Source: Neohoeflea coraliihabitans (lineage in GTDB: Bacteria; Pseudomonadota; Alphaproteobacteria; Rhizobiales; Rhizobiaceae). From it: 64,000 nt of DNA. The stretch is from assembly GCF_019334345.1 (NCBI RefSeq), contig NZ_JAHWQX010000001.1, positions 62,001-126,000 on the forward strand, given 5' to 3'. How positions within the stretch are numbered: position 1 is the stretch's first letter; every line of letters begins with the position of its first letter. Both the position numbers and the translations under genes were made by a program. Under the pieces are notes generated by a model that had not been told where the DNA came from, ran no database searches, and worked only from the letters and a program-made list of their open reading frames with translations. Below, one piece after another: positions 43,884-51,861 of this stretch.

Positions 43884-44576
43884 GTGCAGCTAATTGAGTA
43901 TCAGTTTCGTCCAGGACAGTTGCGCCCCGTTGTGAACAGACATTCTTTTGATTCCGATTTTGCTGCCCCGCCGCATGATGAGGCACCGCATGGCGAGAAG
44001 CTGTCGGAACTCCTTGACCGGCTTGCCGATACGCCGGGTGACCAGGTGAGCATCCGGCAGATTGCCGGCGCGCTCGAGGATCGCTCTTTCGGCGCATTTC
44101 TGCTGGTCTTCGCGATCCCCAATCTGATTCCCCTGCCGCCCGGCGCCACCCTCATTCTCGGTCTGCCGATGGTGTTCATCGCTTGGCAGATCGTTGCCGG
44201 TTACCCGAAGGTCTGGCTGCCGCGTTTCCTTGCCGACACCTCCATCGAGAAGAAGCGCTTCCGCGCCATGGTCGACAAGGTCATACCTTGGCTGGGCCGC
44301 TCGGAACGATGGGTACGGCCACGCCGCTGGCCGATCAATGGCACCGTGCGCGAGCGGCTGTTCGGCCTTTTCGCCCTTGTGCTGGCGATCGTCTGTGTCC
44401 TGCCGATCCCGTTTGGCAACTGGCTGCCGGCCTTCGCCGTCGGCGTGCTCGGTGTTGCGCATACCGAGCGCGACGGCATCTGCCTCGCGGCAGGCTTTGC
44501 CGTCGGGATTGTGTCCATCGCGCTCGCCGGCATCGTCGTTCTCGCCACGGGCGCCCTGCTGATGAGCATTTTCTAG
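43884..44576 (+). CDS. ExoD-family membrane protein
   Basis: A 230-residue protein with the ExoD (exopolysaccharide synthesis) layout: a soluble N-terminal part (LSELLDRLADTPGDQVSIRQIAGALEDRSFGAFLLVFAIPNLIPLPPG), then several membrane helices ending GIVVLATGALLMSIF. The motif PNLIPLPPGAT is typical. ExoD affects exopolysaccharide production and alkaline tolerance in rhizobia; the mechanism is unknown. The GTG start at 43884 is uncertain. It seems an unrelated passenger between one-carbon genes. Confidence 0.75.
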   Translation: MQLIEYQFRPGQLRPVVNRHSFDSDFAAPPHDEAPHGEKLSELLDRLADTPGDQVSIRQIAGALEDRSFGAFLLVFAIPNLIPLPPGATLILGLPMVFIAWQIVAGYPKVWLPRFLADTSIEKKRFRAMVDKVIPWLGRSERWVRPRRWPINGTVRERLFGLFALVLAIVCVLPIPFGNWLPAFAVGVLGVAHTERDGICLAAGFAVGIVSIALAGIVVLATGALLMSIF

Positions 44577-44659
44577 TCGGCGGCGCGCGCATGCAGCGTT
44601 TCTTTACCCCCTGAGCCTACACTGTCCGCAATCGCGTCTTTGACAGAACGGGGGCAGTT

Positions 44660-45439
44660 GTGACCATGCCGCACCAACCACGTATTCTGATCCTCACCGC
44701 CGGCGGACCGGCCCCTTCCATCCTCATCAATGCGGTCGCGGCGGAATTTAGCGACGTCGTCATCATCGAGGAAGCGAGCGAATCGCGCGGGCGCTTTCTG
44801 CGCCGCCGGGCCCGGCTGATCGGTTGGGTGCAAACCATCGGTCAACTGGCGACAATGGTCCTGTCGCGCCTGGGAAAGCGCATCGGCGCCAGGAGCATGG
44901 CAGCAGCGGCGCGCGCCTACGATGTCGATCTGACCGTGACCAGGGACCTGCCTTGCCACGCCGTCGATTCCGCCAATGGATCGCAAGCCCTGGCGCTGAT
45001 CAATGACCTGAAGCCGGACGCGGTTCTTCTCGTCAGCTGTCGTCTTCTCAGCGCCCGCACCTTAACCGCGATCCCCTGCCCGGTGCTCAATTTTCATCCG
45101 GGAATCACCCCGGAATATCGCGGCATGTGGGGCGGCTACTGGGCCCGCGCCGCGCGCGACGCCGCCGGCTACGGCGCCACCGTGCATCTCGTCACCCCGG
45201 ATGTCGATGAAGGCCCGATTCTCTATCAGCAAACCATCGCGCCGCTTGTCCGGCCGAGCATCTTTACCGATCCGGTCATCCAGGCAGCCGCCGCTTCGCC
45301 GCTTGTCCTGGCGGGCCTGCGCAACGCGGTCGCCGATACCATGCAGCCGCAGGCCGCGACCGGACGCCGCTCCCGGCAATATTTCCATCCGCCGGTCTGG
45401 AGCTATCTGTGGCGCGGCGTAACGCGCGGAATCTGGTAG
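44660..45439 (+). CDS. formyltransferase-fold protein of unknown substrate
   Basis: A 259-residue protein related to folate-dependent formyltransferases (PurN/Fmt fold). The catalytic triad is intact: Asn144 and His146 in LNFHPGITPEYRGMWGG and Asp183 in DVDEGPILYQQ. The N-terminal folate/Rossmann part is diverged, with LTAGGPAPSILIN. It could transfer or hydrolyse the formyl of 10-formyl-THF, which would let the module release formate from oxidised methyl groups, but that is inference. It starts at GTG 44660 (GGGG upstream) or ATG 44666. Confidence 0.72.
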   Translation: MTMPHQPRILILTAGGPAPSILINAVAAEFSDVVIIEEASESRGRFLRRRARLIGWVQTIGQLATMVLSRLGKRIGARSMAAAARAYDVDLTVTRDLPCHAVDSANGSQALALINDLKPDAVLLVSCRLLSARTLTAIPCPVLNFHPGITPEYRGMWGGYWARAARDAAGYGATVHLVTPDVDEGPILYQQTIAPLVRPSIFTDPVIQAAAASPLVLAGLRNAVADTMQPQAATGRRSRQYFHPPVWSYLWRGVTRGIW

Positions 45440-45553
45440 CACTGCAGCGCCTCGATTCGCAGGCAACCCGAAGTCGCATTTGAAACCGGCGCGCGTCGTC
45501 ACCGAAATAGCGGTGCCACGAGCGCCGCGTCATTGTTTTGCAAGGAGACAGTC

Positions 45554-45979
45554 ATGGCCACCAGTTCAGACCCTCACGGCACATCCCCCCGCCGCCCCGA
45601 TGCCGAGCAGGCCGGCGCCCAGGCCGCTTCCGGCCGCGGCAGGCGCCGCGCCGGGCAGAACGCCGGCACGGCGACAGCCGAGCGGCGCATCGTCTACTGG
45701 CGCGACATTCCCGCCCAGGTCATCGTCAAAAAGGGCCGGGAGAGCGCCAAGTGCGAGCTGGCACCCCGCTTTGCCGAAGCCATCGACATGGCCGCCATGC
45801 GCGCCGGCGCTTCCGCCACCGATGACTATCTCGCCGACTGGCGCCGCGGCGATCCCGAACCGGTCAGCGGCGATCTGCAGGCCGCAGCCGAGTCGCTGCG
45901 TGCGTCGCTGGAGGAAGCATGGCCGCAGGAGCGGCTGGTTGCCGTCGCCCGCAACAAAGGTCGATTGCCCGATGACTGA
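45554..45979 (+). CDS. PF13769-type (so-called virulence factor) small protein
   Basis: A 141-residue protein whose core ERRIVYWRDIPAQVIVKKGRESAKCELAPRFAEAIDMAAMRAGA matches the family labelled virulence factor. The label has no mechanistic basis that I know of. The first 45 residues are Gly/Arg/Ala-rich and look disordered. AAGGAG precedes the ATG. It overlaps the MetV-like gene by eight bases and so probably works with the reductase pair that follows; it could be a chaperone or subunit of MetVF. Confidence 0.78.
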   Translation: MATSSDPHGTSPRRPDAEQAGAQAASGRGRRRAGQNAGTATAERRIVYWRDIPAQVIVKKGRESAKCELAPRFAEAIDMAAMRAGASATDDYLADWRRGDPEPVSGDLQAAAESLRASLEEAWPQERLVAVARNKGRLPDD

Positions 45980-46475
45980 AAGCCGATCCGCAAGCCCGCG
46001 TCGATACGCCATCCGGCTCTGGTCGGTGCACCATGCGCGCGCTCTTGAAAGGATCTACAACGGCCTTGCGCACCTTTTGCTGCGGCTGCACCCGATGTTT
46101 GCCGCCCTCGGCTACCAGCGCTTTGAACCGCCAGTGCGGTTTCTCGAAGCCGCCGTCAAGAAGCCGCTTTTCGGCTGCCGGATGTGCGGCCAATGCGTCC
46201 TCTCCTCGACCGGCATGTCCTGTCCGATGAACTGCCCGAAGCAATTGCGCAACGGCCCGTGCGGCGGCGTCCGCGCCAATGGCAACTGCGAAGTCATACC
46301 CGACATGCCCTGCGTCTGGGTCCAGGCGGTCGCCGGCGCCGAGAAAATGGCGGCGGGCGATGCCATCAGGCAGGTGCAGCCGCCCGTCGATCAGCGTCTG
46401 GGCGGCACCTCGTCCTGGCTGCGGGTGACGCAGCAGGCAAAAGCGCCGTCATCACTGCAAGGACCGCGTCGATGA
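45972..46475 (+). CDS. MetV-like Cys-rich partner of methylenetetrahydrofolate reductase
   Basis: A 167-residue protein with the MTHFR C-terminal-type domain (PF12225-like). Eight Cys lie within 46 residues: CRMCGQC, MSCPMNCPK, RNGPCGGV, GNCEV and PCVWV (positions 69, 72, 75, 84, 88, 97, 106, 114), fitting zinc and/or Fe-S binding. In acetogens a MetV subunit of this type pairs with MetF. It overlaps the upstream gene by eight bases and the metF-like gene by four (ATGA), so the three are translationally coupled. Confidence 0.85.
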   Translation: MTESRSASPRRYAIRLWSVHHARALERIYNGLAHLLLRLHPMFAALGYQRFEPPVRFLEAAVKKPLFGCRMCGQCVLSSTGMSCPMNCPKQLRNGPCGGVRANGNCEVIPDMPCVWVQAVAGAEKMAAGDAIRQVQPPVDQRLGGTSSWLRVTQQAKAPSSLQGPRR

Positions 46476-47614
46476 CCCCGTCGCCGCCGGACCGCGCTGA
46501 CGGGCAAGCGGCAAGCGAGACCTCCGGCCGCGACATCAATCCCGCCGGCGTTCATCTTCCACTCGATCCGCTGCCCGGCCATGCCTCACGCGGGCGACTT
46601 GAGCGCATCCTGCGGCGCGGCGAATTTGCCGTCACCGCGGAACTCAACCCGCCGGACAGCGCCGACCCCGATGACGTGTATGACCGCGCTGCGGTATTTG
46701 ACGGTTGGGTTGACGGCATCAACGCCGTCGATGCGTCCGGCGCCAATTGCCACATGTCCTCGGTCGGCATTTGCGCCCTTCTGACCCGCATGGGCTACGC
46801 GCCGATCATGCAGATCGCCTGCCGCGACCGAAACCGCATCGCCATTCAGGGCGATGTTCTCGGCGCCGCGGCCATGGGTGTGATGAACATTCTCTGTCTG
46901 ACCGGCGACGGCGTGCAGACCGGTGACCAGGCCGGCGCAAAGCCGGTCTTCGATCTCGACTGCATGTCGCTGCTCGAGACCATCCGCACGATGCGCGATG
47001 AGCACAAGTTTCTCTCCGGCCGCAAGCTGACCGCGGCGCCGCAGGTGTTTCTCGGAGCCGCCATCAATCCCTTCGCGCCACCGTTTGATTTCCGGCCGCT
47101 GCGGCTCGCCAAGAAGATCGCGGCCGGCGCCCAGTTCGTGCAAAGCCAGTACTGCTTCGACGTGCCGATGTTCCGCGACTACATGCGCCGGGTGCGCGAT
47201 CTCGGCCTGCATGAGCACTGTTTCATTCTCTGCGGCGTCGGACCGCTCGCCTCGGCCCGCGCCGCCCGCTGGATGCGCACGCATGTGCCCGGCGTGCATA
47301 TCCCCGACCATATCATCACCCGCCTCGACGCGGCCTCCGACCAGAAGGAGGAGGGCAAGCGGATCTGCCTCGACATCATCTCCGAGGTCAAGGAGATCGA
47401 AGGGGTCGCCGGCATTCATGTCATGGCCTACCGCCAGGAGGAGTATGTCGCTGAAATCGTCCATCAATCGGGCGTGCTGAAAGGGCGCGCGCCATGGCGC
47501 AAGGAACCCAATCCGGCCAATGAGATGGCCGAGGCGCGCCTTGAGGAAAGCGCCCGGGCACCCGACCAGGCCCTCCAAGCGCTGGCCGCGGCGGCGGCCG
47601 AACCCGAGACCTGA
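46472..47614 (+). CDS. methylenetetrahydrofolate reductase (MetF-like)
   Basis: A 380-residue FAD-dependent TIM-barrel reductase. FAVTAELNPPDSADPDDVYDRA, NILCLTGDGVQTGDQAGAKPVFDLD and AAGAQFVQSQYCFDVPMF are family blocks. It is longer than E. coli MetF because of an N-terminal 50-residue and a C-terminal 30-residue extension. Next to a methyl-THF:corrinoid methyltransferase it may run in the oxidative direction, methyl-THF to methylene-THF, with the MetV-like partner carrying electrons. Direction and electron acceptor are inference. Confidence 0.88.
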   Translation: MTPSPPDRADGQAASETSGRDINPAGVHLPLDPLPGHASRGRLERILRRGEFAVTAELNPPDSADPDDVYDRAAVFDGWVDGINAVDASGANCHMSSVGICALLTRMGYAPIMQIACRDRNRIAIQGDVLGAAAMGVMNILCLTGDGVQTGDQAGAKPVFDLDCMSLLETIRTMRDEHKFLSGRKLTAAPQVFLGAAINPFAPPFDFRPLRLAKKIAAGAQFVQSQYCFDVPMFRDYMRRVRDLGLHEHCFILCGVGPLASARAARWMRTHVPGVHIPDHIITRLDAASDQKEEGKRICLDIISEVKEIEGVAGIHVMAYRQEEYVAEIVHQSGVLKGRAPWRKEPNPANEMAEARLEESARAPDQALQALAAAAAEPET

Positions 47615-47654
47615 ACAGCATTGGCCGGGATGCACGCCGCTGGCCCATCGTCAC

Positions 47655-47683
47655 ACTTGAAATGCTCTGCGATCACCTATAAT
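47655..47683 (+). promoter_or_regulatory. candidate promoter of the methyl-THF methyltransferase gene
   Basis: A TATAAT -10 at 47678-47683 with ACTTGA at 47655-47660 in the -35 place, 17 bases apart. The palindromic operator begins two bases after the -10, over the expected transcription start, a layout that suits repression. Confidence 0.55.
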
Positions 47684-47684
47684 G

Positions 47685-47704
47685 ACATAAAGAAATCTTT
47701 ATGT
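47685..47704. promoter_or_regulatory. 20-base palindromic operator candidate before the methyl-THF methyltransferase gene
   Basis: ACATAAAGAAATCTTTATGT has perfect nine-base arms around a two-base centre. It lies directly downstream of a TATAAT -10 and 32 bases before the ATG. It matches the site at 39229-39248 in 17 of 20 positions, so one regulator probably binds both. Confidence 0.75.
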
Positions 47705-47735
47705 CTCTTCTCAGGCCCCCAGTCGAGGACCCTTC

Positions 47736-48686
47736 ATGACACGCACCATCGTCGCCTCCGCCACCCGTGAAGCCATCATCGGCTTCGACCAGCCCTTCTG
47801 CGTCATCGGCGAGCGAATCAACCCGACCGGCCGCAAGAAGCTCGCTGCCGAGATGGTCGCCGGCAATTTCGACACTGTCCGCGCCGATGCCATTGCCCAG
47901 GTCGAGGCCGGAGCCACGATGCTCGACATCAATGCCGGGGTCACCGCCGTCAATCCGAACGAGACCGAACCGCCGCTGCTGGTCGAGACGCTGCGCATTG
48001 TCCAGGAGCTTGTCGATGTGCCCCTGTGCATCGATTCCTCGGTCAGTGCCGCGCTCGAGGCGGCGCTGGCCGTCGCCAAGGGGCGGCCCCTGATCAACTC
48101 GGTCACCGGCGAAGTGGAAAAGCTCGAAGCCATCCTGCCGCTGTGCAAGAAATACGATGTTCCGGTCGTTGCCATTTCCAACGACGAGACCGGCATTTCC
48201 GAAGATCCCGACGTGCGCTTTGCCGTCGCCAAGAAGATCGTCGAGCACGCCGCCGACTACGGCATCAAGCCGCATGACATTGTCGTCGATCCCCTGGTCA
48301 TGCCGATCGGCGCCATGGGCACGGCTGGTCAGCAGGTCTTTCAGCTGCTGCACCGCCTGCGCCATGAATTGAAGGTCAACACCACCTGCGGCCTGTCCAA
48401 CATCTCGTTCGGCCTGCCGAACCGCCACGGAATCAATGCCGGTTTCATTCCCATGGTCATTGGCGCCGGGATGACCAGCGCCATCATGAACCCGTGCCGG
48501 CCCGCAGAAATGCAGGCGGTGCGCGCCGCAAATGTGCTCAACGGCACCGACCCGGATTGCACCAACTGGATCCGCACCTACCGCGATTACGCACCGACCG
48601 CCGCCGGCGAAAGCGCCGCCGCACCGACCGCAGCGGCACCGGCCTCGCGCCGCCGTGGCGGTCGCGCCGCACGGCGCGGCGCCTGA
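47736..48686 (+). CDS. methyltetrahydrofolate:corrinoid methyltransferase (pterin-binding, AcsE/MtvA-like)
   Basis: A 316-residue TIM-barrel protein with the pterin-binding motifs CVIGERINPTGRKKL, AGATMLDINAG, DSSVSAALEAAL, INSVTGE and VDPLVMPIGA. It would move the methyl between corrinoid protein and THF, here most likely from methylated corrinoid to THF. The tail after residue 290 is Ala/Arg-rich (ASRRRGGRAARRGA) and absent from the barrel proper. It has its own promoter and operator and is followed 31 bases later by the RACo-like gene. Confidence 0.92.
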   Translation: MTRTIVASATREAIIGFDQPFCVIGERINPTGRKKLAAEMVAGNFDTVRADAIAQVEAGATMLDINAGVTAVNPNETEPPLLVETLRIVQELVDVPLCIDSSVSAALEAALAVAKGRPLINSVTGEVEKLEAILPLCKKYDVPVVAISNDETGISEDPDVRFAVAKKIVEHAADYGIKPHDIVVDPLVMPIGAMGTAGQQVFQLLHRLRHELKVNTTCGLSNISFGLPNRHGINAGFIPMVIGAGMTSAIMNPCRPAEMQAVRAANVLNGTDPDCTNWIRTYRDYAPTAAGESAAAPTAAAPASRRRGGRAARRGA

Positions 48687-48717
48687 AACCGCGCTTCAAC
48701 CGCAGGACCGACACCCG

Positions 48718-50766
48718 ATGAACGCTTCCGCATCCGATCCGCTTGTCCTGTTCATGCCGTCCGGCAAGCGCGGCCGCTTCGCCAAAGGCACGCCGGTGCT
48801 CGACGCGGCGCGGCAACTCGGCGTGTATGTCGAAAGCGTCTGCGGCGGCCGCGCCACCTGTGGTCGCTGCCAGATCGAGGTGCAGACCGGCCGCTTTGCC
48901 AAGCACAACATCACCTCGCTCGACACCAACATTTCACCGAAAGGGCCGAAGGAAGAGCGCTTTGAGCGGGTGCGCACCCTGCCCGAAGGCCGCCGCCTGT
49001 CCTGTTCGGCGACCATTGAGGGCGATCTCGTCGTCGACGTGCCGCAGGATGCCATCGTCAACGCCCAGACCGTCCGCAAGGATGCCGATGACCGGCTGAT
49101 CGAACGCAATCCGGCGGTGCACATGTGCTTTGTCGAGGTTGAACCGCCCGACATGGAGAAACCGCTTGGCGACCTCGACCGGTTGCGTGTGGCACTTGCC
49201 GACCAGTGGGGCATGCATGGGGTGCAAATCGACCCCTGGCTGCTTCCCATCGCCCAGCAGGTCCTGCGTGACGGGGCCTGGCAGGTAACCGCCGCCGTGC
49301 ATCACGATTGCGAGCGCGCCCTGCCCCGCCTGATCGCGCTTTATCCCGGCCTCAAGAACGAGGCGTATGGCATCGCCTGCGACATCGGCTCGACCACCGT
49401 CGCCCTGCATCTCTCATCGCTTCTGTCCGGGCGCACCATCGCCTCCGCCGGCGCCTCCAATCCGCAGATCCGCTTTGGCGAGGATCTGATGAGCCGCGTC
49501 TCCTATGTGATGATGAACCCGGAAGGCCGCGCCGCCATGACGGATGCGGTGCGCGCTGCCATCAGCAAGCTGATCGACGAGGTTTGCGAAAAGGGCGAGA
49601 TCGAGCGGCGCGACATCCTCGATTCGGTTTTCGTCGGCAATCCGGTGATGCACCATCTCTTTCTCGGCATCGACCCGACGCCACTGGGGGGCGCACCCTT
49701 CGCGCTCGCCGTCTCAGGTGCCCTGACCCTGCCCGCCCGCGACCTTGGCCTCGACCTCAATCCCGGCGCCCGCACCTATATCCTGCCCTGCATTGCCGGC
49801 CATGTCGGCGCCGATGCCGCCGCCGCGACCCTGTGCGAGGGCCCGCATCGCCAGGAGGAGATGATGCTGCTGGTCGATGTCGGCACCAATGCTGAGATTG
49901 TCCTCGGCAATGCCAGGCGCACCCTCGCCGCCTCCTCGCCGACCGGACCAGCCTTTGAAGGCGCTGAAATCTCCTGTGGTCAGCGCGCCGCCCCCGGCGC
50001 GATCGAACGTGTGCGCATCGACCGCCAGACGCTGGAGCCGCGCTTTCGCGTCATCGGTTCCGAGCTCTGGTCGGATGAGCCCGGCTTTGCGGAAGCGGTG
50101 GCCAGGACCGGTGTGACCGGCGTGTGCGGCTCGGGCATCATCGAGGTCATCGCCGAGATGTACCTCTCCGGCATCATCACCGAGGACGGCGTCATCGACG
50201 GCGCACTGGCGGAGCGCTCGCCGCGCATCGTCGCGGAAAACCGCACATTCTCCTATGTGCTGAAGGACCAGGGACCGCGCCTGACCATCAACCAGACCGA
50301 CGTGCGCGCCATTCAGCTCGCCAAGGCGGCACTCTATGCCGGCATCAAGCTTTTGATGGACAAGCACCAGATCGATACCGTCGATCGCATCGGACTGGCG
50401 GGCGCCTTTGGCAGCTTCATCGACCCGCAATACGCCATGGTCCTCGGGTTGATTCCCGATTGCGATCTCGATGCGGTCAAGGCAGTTGGCAACGCCGCCG
50501 GCACCGGAGCGCGCATGGCCTTGCTCAACAGGGGGCACCGGCGCGAGATCGAGGACACGGTGACGCGCATCGAAAAGATCGAAACGGCGGTTGAAGCGAA
50601 ATTCCAGGAGCACTTCGTCAACGCCATGGCGCTGCCCAACAAGGTCGACGCCTTTCCCCGCCTCGCCGCAACGCTCACCCTGCCGCCACGTCAGGCTGAC
50701 CAGAGCGACGCGAGCGGCGCATCAACTGCCCCACGCCGCCGCGGCGGGCGGCGCAACCGTCGCTGA
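48718..50766 (+). CDS. RACo-like ATP-dependent corrinoid-protein reactivator
   Basis: A 682-residue protein that should reduce inactive Co(II) corrinoid protein back to Co(I) with ATP. The N-terminus is a plant-type [2Fe-2S] ferredoxin domain with Cys42, Cys48 and Cys51 in CGGRATCGRC and Cys96 in RRLSCSAT. The middle and C-terminal parts are the ASKHA-type ATPase (DIGSTTVALHL, LVDVGTNAEIVLG, GVCGSGIIEVIAEM). The last 20 residues end in an Arg-rich tail (RRRGGRRNRR). Such reactivators accompany corrinoid demethylases and the acetogen corrinoid Fe-S protein, so the module can repair its own cofactor. Confidence 0.93.
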   Translation: MNASASDPLVLFMPSGKRGRFAKGTPVLDAARQLGVYVESVCGGRATCGRCQIEVQTGRFAKHNITSLDTNISPKGPKEERFERVRTLPEGRRLSCSATIEGDLVVDVPQDAIVNAQTVRKDADDRLIERNPAVHMCFVEVEPPDMEKPLGDLDRLRVALADQWGMHGVQIDPWLLPIAQQVLRDGAWQVTAAVHHDCERALPRLIALYPGLKNEAYGIACDIGSTTVALHLSSLLSGRTIASAGASNPQIRFGEDLMSRVSYVMMNPEGRAAMTDAVRAAISKLIDEVCEKGEIERRDILDSVFVGNPVMHHLFLGIDPTPLGGAPFALAVSGALTLPARDLGLDLNPGARTYILPCIAGHVGADAAAATLCEGPHRQEEMMLLVDVGTNAEIVLGNARRTLAASSPTGPAFEGAEISCGQRAAPGAIERVRIDRQTLEPRFRVIGSELWSDEPGFAEAVARTGVTGVCGSGIIEVIAEMYLSGIITEDGVIDGALAERSPRIVAENRTFSYVLKDQGPRLTINQTDVRAIQLAKAALYAGIKLLMDKHQIDTVDRIGLAGAFGSFIDPQYAMVLGLIPDCDLDAVKAVGNAAGTGARMALLNRGHRREIEDTVTRIEKIETAVEAKFQEHFVNAMALPNKVDAFPRLAATLTLPPRQADQSDASGASTAPRRRGGRRNRR

Positions 50767-50812
50767 ACGCGAGGCAGGGAAATTGCCGCTGAACGCGAGG
50801 CAGGAAATTTGT
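50761..50812. repeat. 26-base tandem duplication at the RACo stop codon
   Basis: Two near-identical 26-base copies (50761-50786 and 50787-50812) begin CGCTGAACGCGAGGCAGG; a third partial CGCTAACG follows. The first copy includes the TGA stop of the upstream gene. Confidence 0.8.
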
Positions 50813-50834
50813 CGCTAACGGCGCTGCGCAGCGG

Positions 50835-51743
50835 CTAGCAACCGAAACTGCCCGTCTCGCGAAAATGCTCGAACACCGAGCGCATATGATCGGCCAGTGC
50901 ACGCGTCGGCGCCGCAGCGCCATCTGCGACATGCAGCATCAGACCGTAATTGCCGATGTCGGGAAGGCCGCTCTCCGGCCCGAGGATCTGCAGGTCGGCG
51001 CCGGTGAATTTGCGCCCCATCGGCGCCACGGCCAGATCCGACAGAATTGCCGCGCGCTGCCCCGACATGTGCGCCGTCATGAAGGCCACCCGATAGTGCC
51101 GTCCGACCTTTTCAAGATGGGTCAGGGCCGCCTGCCGCCAGGCGCAGTTCTCATCCCAGAGTGACACCGGCAGCGGATCGCAGAGATAGGCCTGCCCGCC
51201 CTTGGCGCCGACCCAGACGATGTCGTCCGTCATCATCAGTTCGCCGCCACTGTTCTCTCCGAGCATACCGCAACTGGTCACCGCGAGATCGATCTGACCG
51301 GCGGCAAAGCGGCTGCGCAATTCCGACGACTGGTCGATCACCACATCGACCACCACCTGCGGGTGGCTGGCGGCGAACCGCTTCAGCACTTTCGGCAAAA
51401 TGACCTCGCCATAGTCGCTTGGCGCCCCGATCTTGACGATACCGCTGACCGACGGGCTGACGAAGCGCGACATGGTCTCGCGGTTGAGCGCCAGCAGGCG
51501 TCGCGCATAGCCGAGCAGGACCTCGCCGTCCGGCGTCAACGTCACATTCCGCGCATCCCGCGCGAACACCGCAACACCCAGCACCTCTTCCAGCCGCTTG
51601 ATCTGCATCGAGACCGCTGACGGCGTGCGATGCACCCGTTCCGCCGCACTGGCAAAGCGCCCGGTTTCGGCAATGGCAACGAAACTGCGCAGGAGCTCCG
51701 GATCAAGCGTCGGCACAGTCGGAAGCAGGGGCGCATTCATCAT
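50835..51743 (-). CDS. LysR-family transcriptional regulator
   Basis: A 302-residue LysR protein. The N-terminal winged helix-turn-helix is LLRSFVAIAETGRFASAAERVHRTPSAVSMQIKRLEEVLG, and a substrate-binding domain fills the rest (IVKIGAPSDYGEVILPKVLKRF). The effector is unknown. It converges on the one-carbon module and is divergent from the 60-codon gene at 51862. It may regulate either; a direct claim needs binding data. ATG 51743 and 51740 are both possible starts. Confidence 0.9.
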   Translation of the reverse strand: MMNAPLLPTVPTLDPELLRSFVAIAETGRFASAAERVHRTPSAVSMQIKRLEEVLGVAVFARDARNVTLTPDGEVLLGYARRLLALNRETMSRFVSPSVSGIVKIGAPSDYGEVILPKVLKRFAASHPQVVVDVVIDQSSELRSRFAAGQIDLAVTSCGMLGENSGGELMMTDDIVWVGAKGGQAYLCDPLPVSLWDENCAWRQAALTHLEKVGRHYRVAFMTAHMSGQRAAILSDLAVAPMGRKFTGADLQILGPESGLPDIGNYGLMLHVADGAAAPTRALADHMRSVFEHFRETGSFGC

Positions 51744-51861
51744 CAATTTCCTTGATCGAACTACTCAATTCATTTCGTTTGATTCATTCTTGTCGCTGTC
51801 GCATCTTGTTGTCAACCGCTGGAGCCAAATTCTCGCGGCAGCCCTTGGAAAGGAGAATGTC

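Noticed and set aside
46472-46760. Idea that the metF-like gene starts upstream at 46184
   Set aside because: That frame overlaps the Cys-rich MetV-like gene; the ATGA junction at 46472-46475 gives a coupled start and a normal N-terminus.
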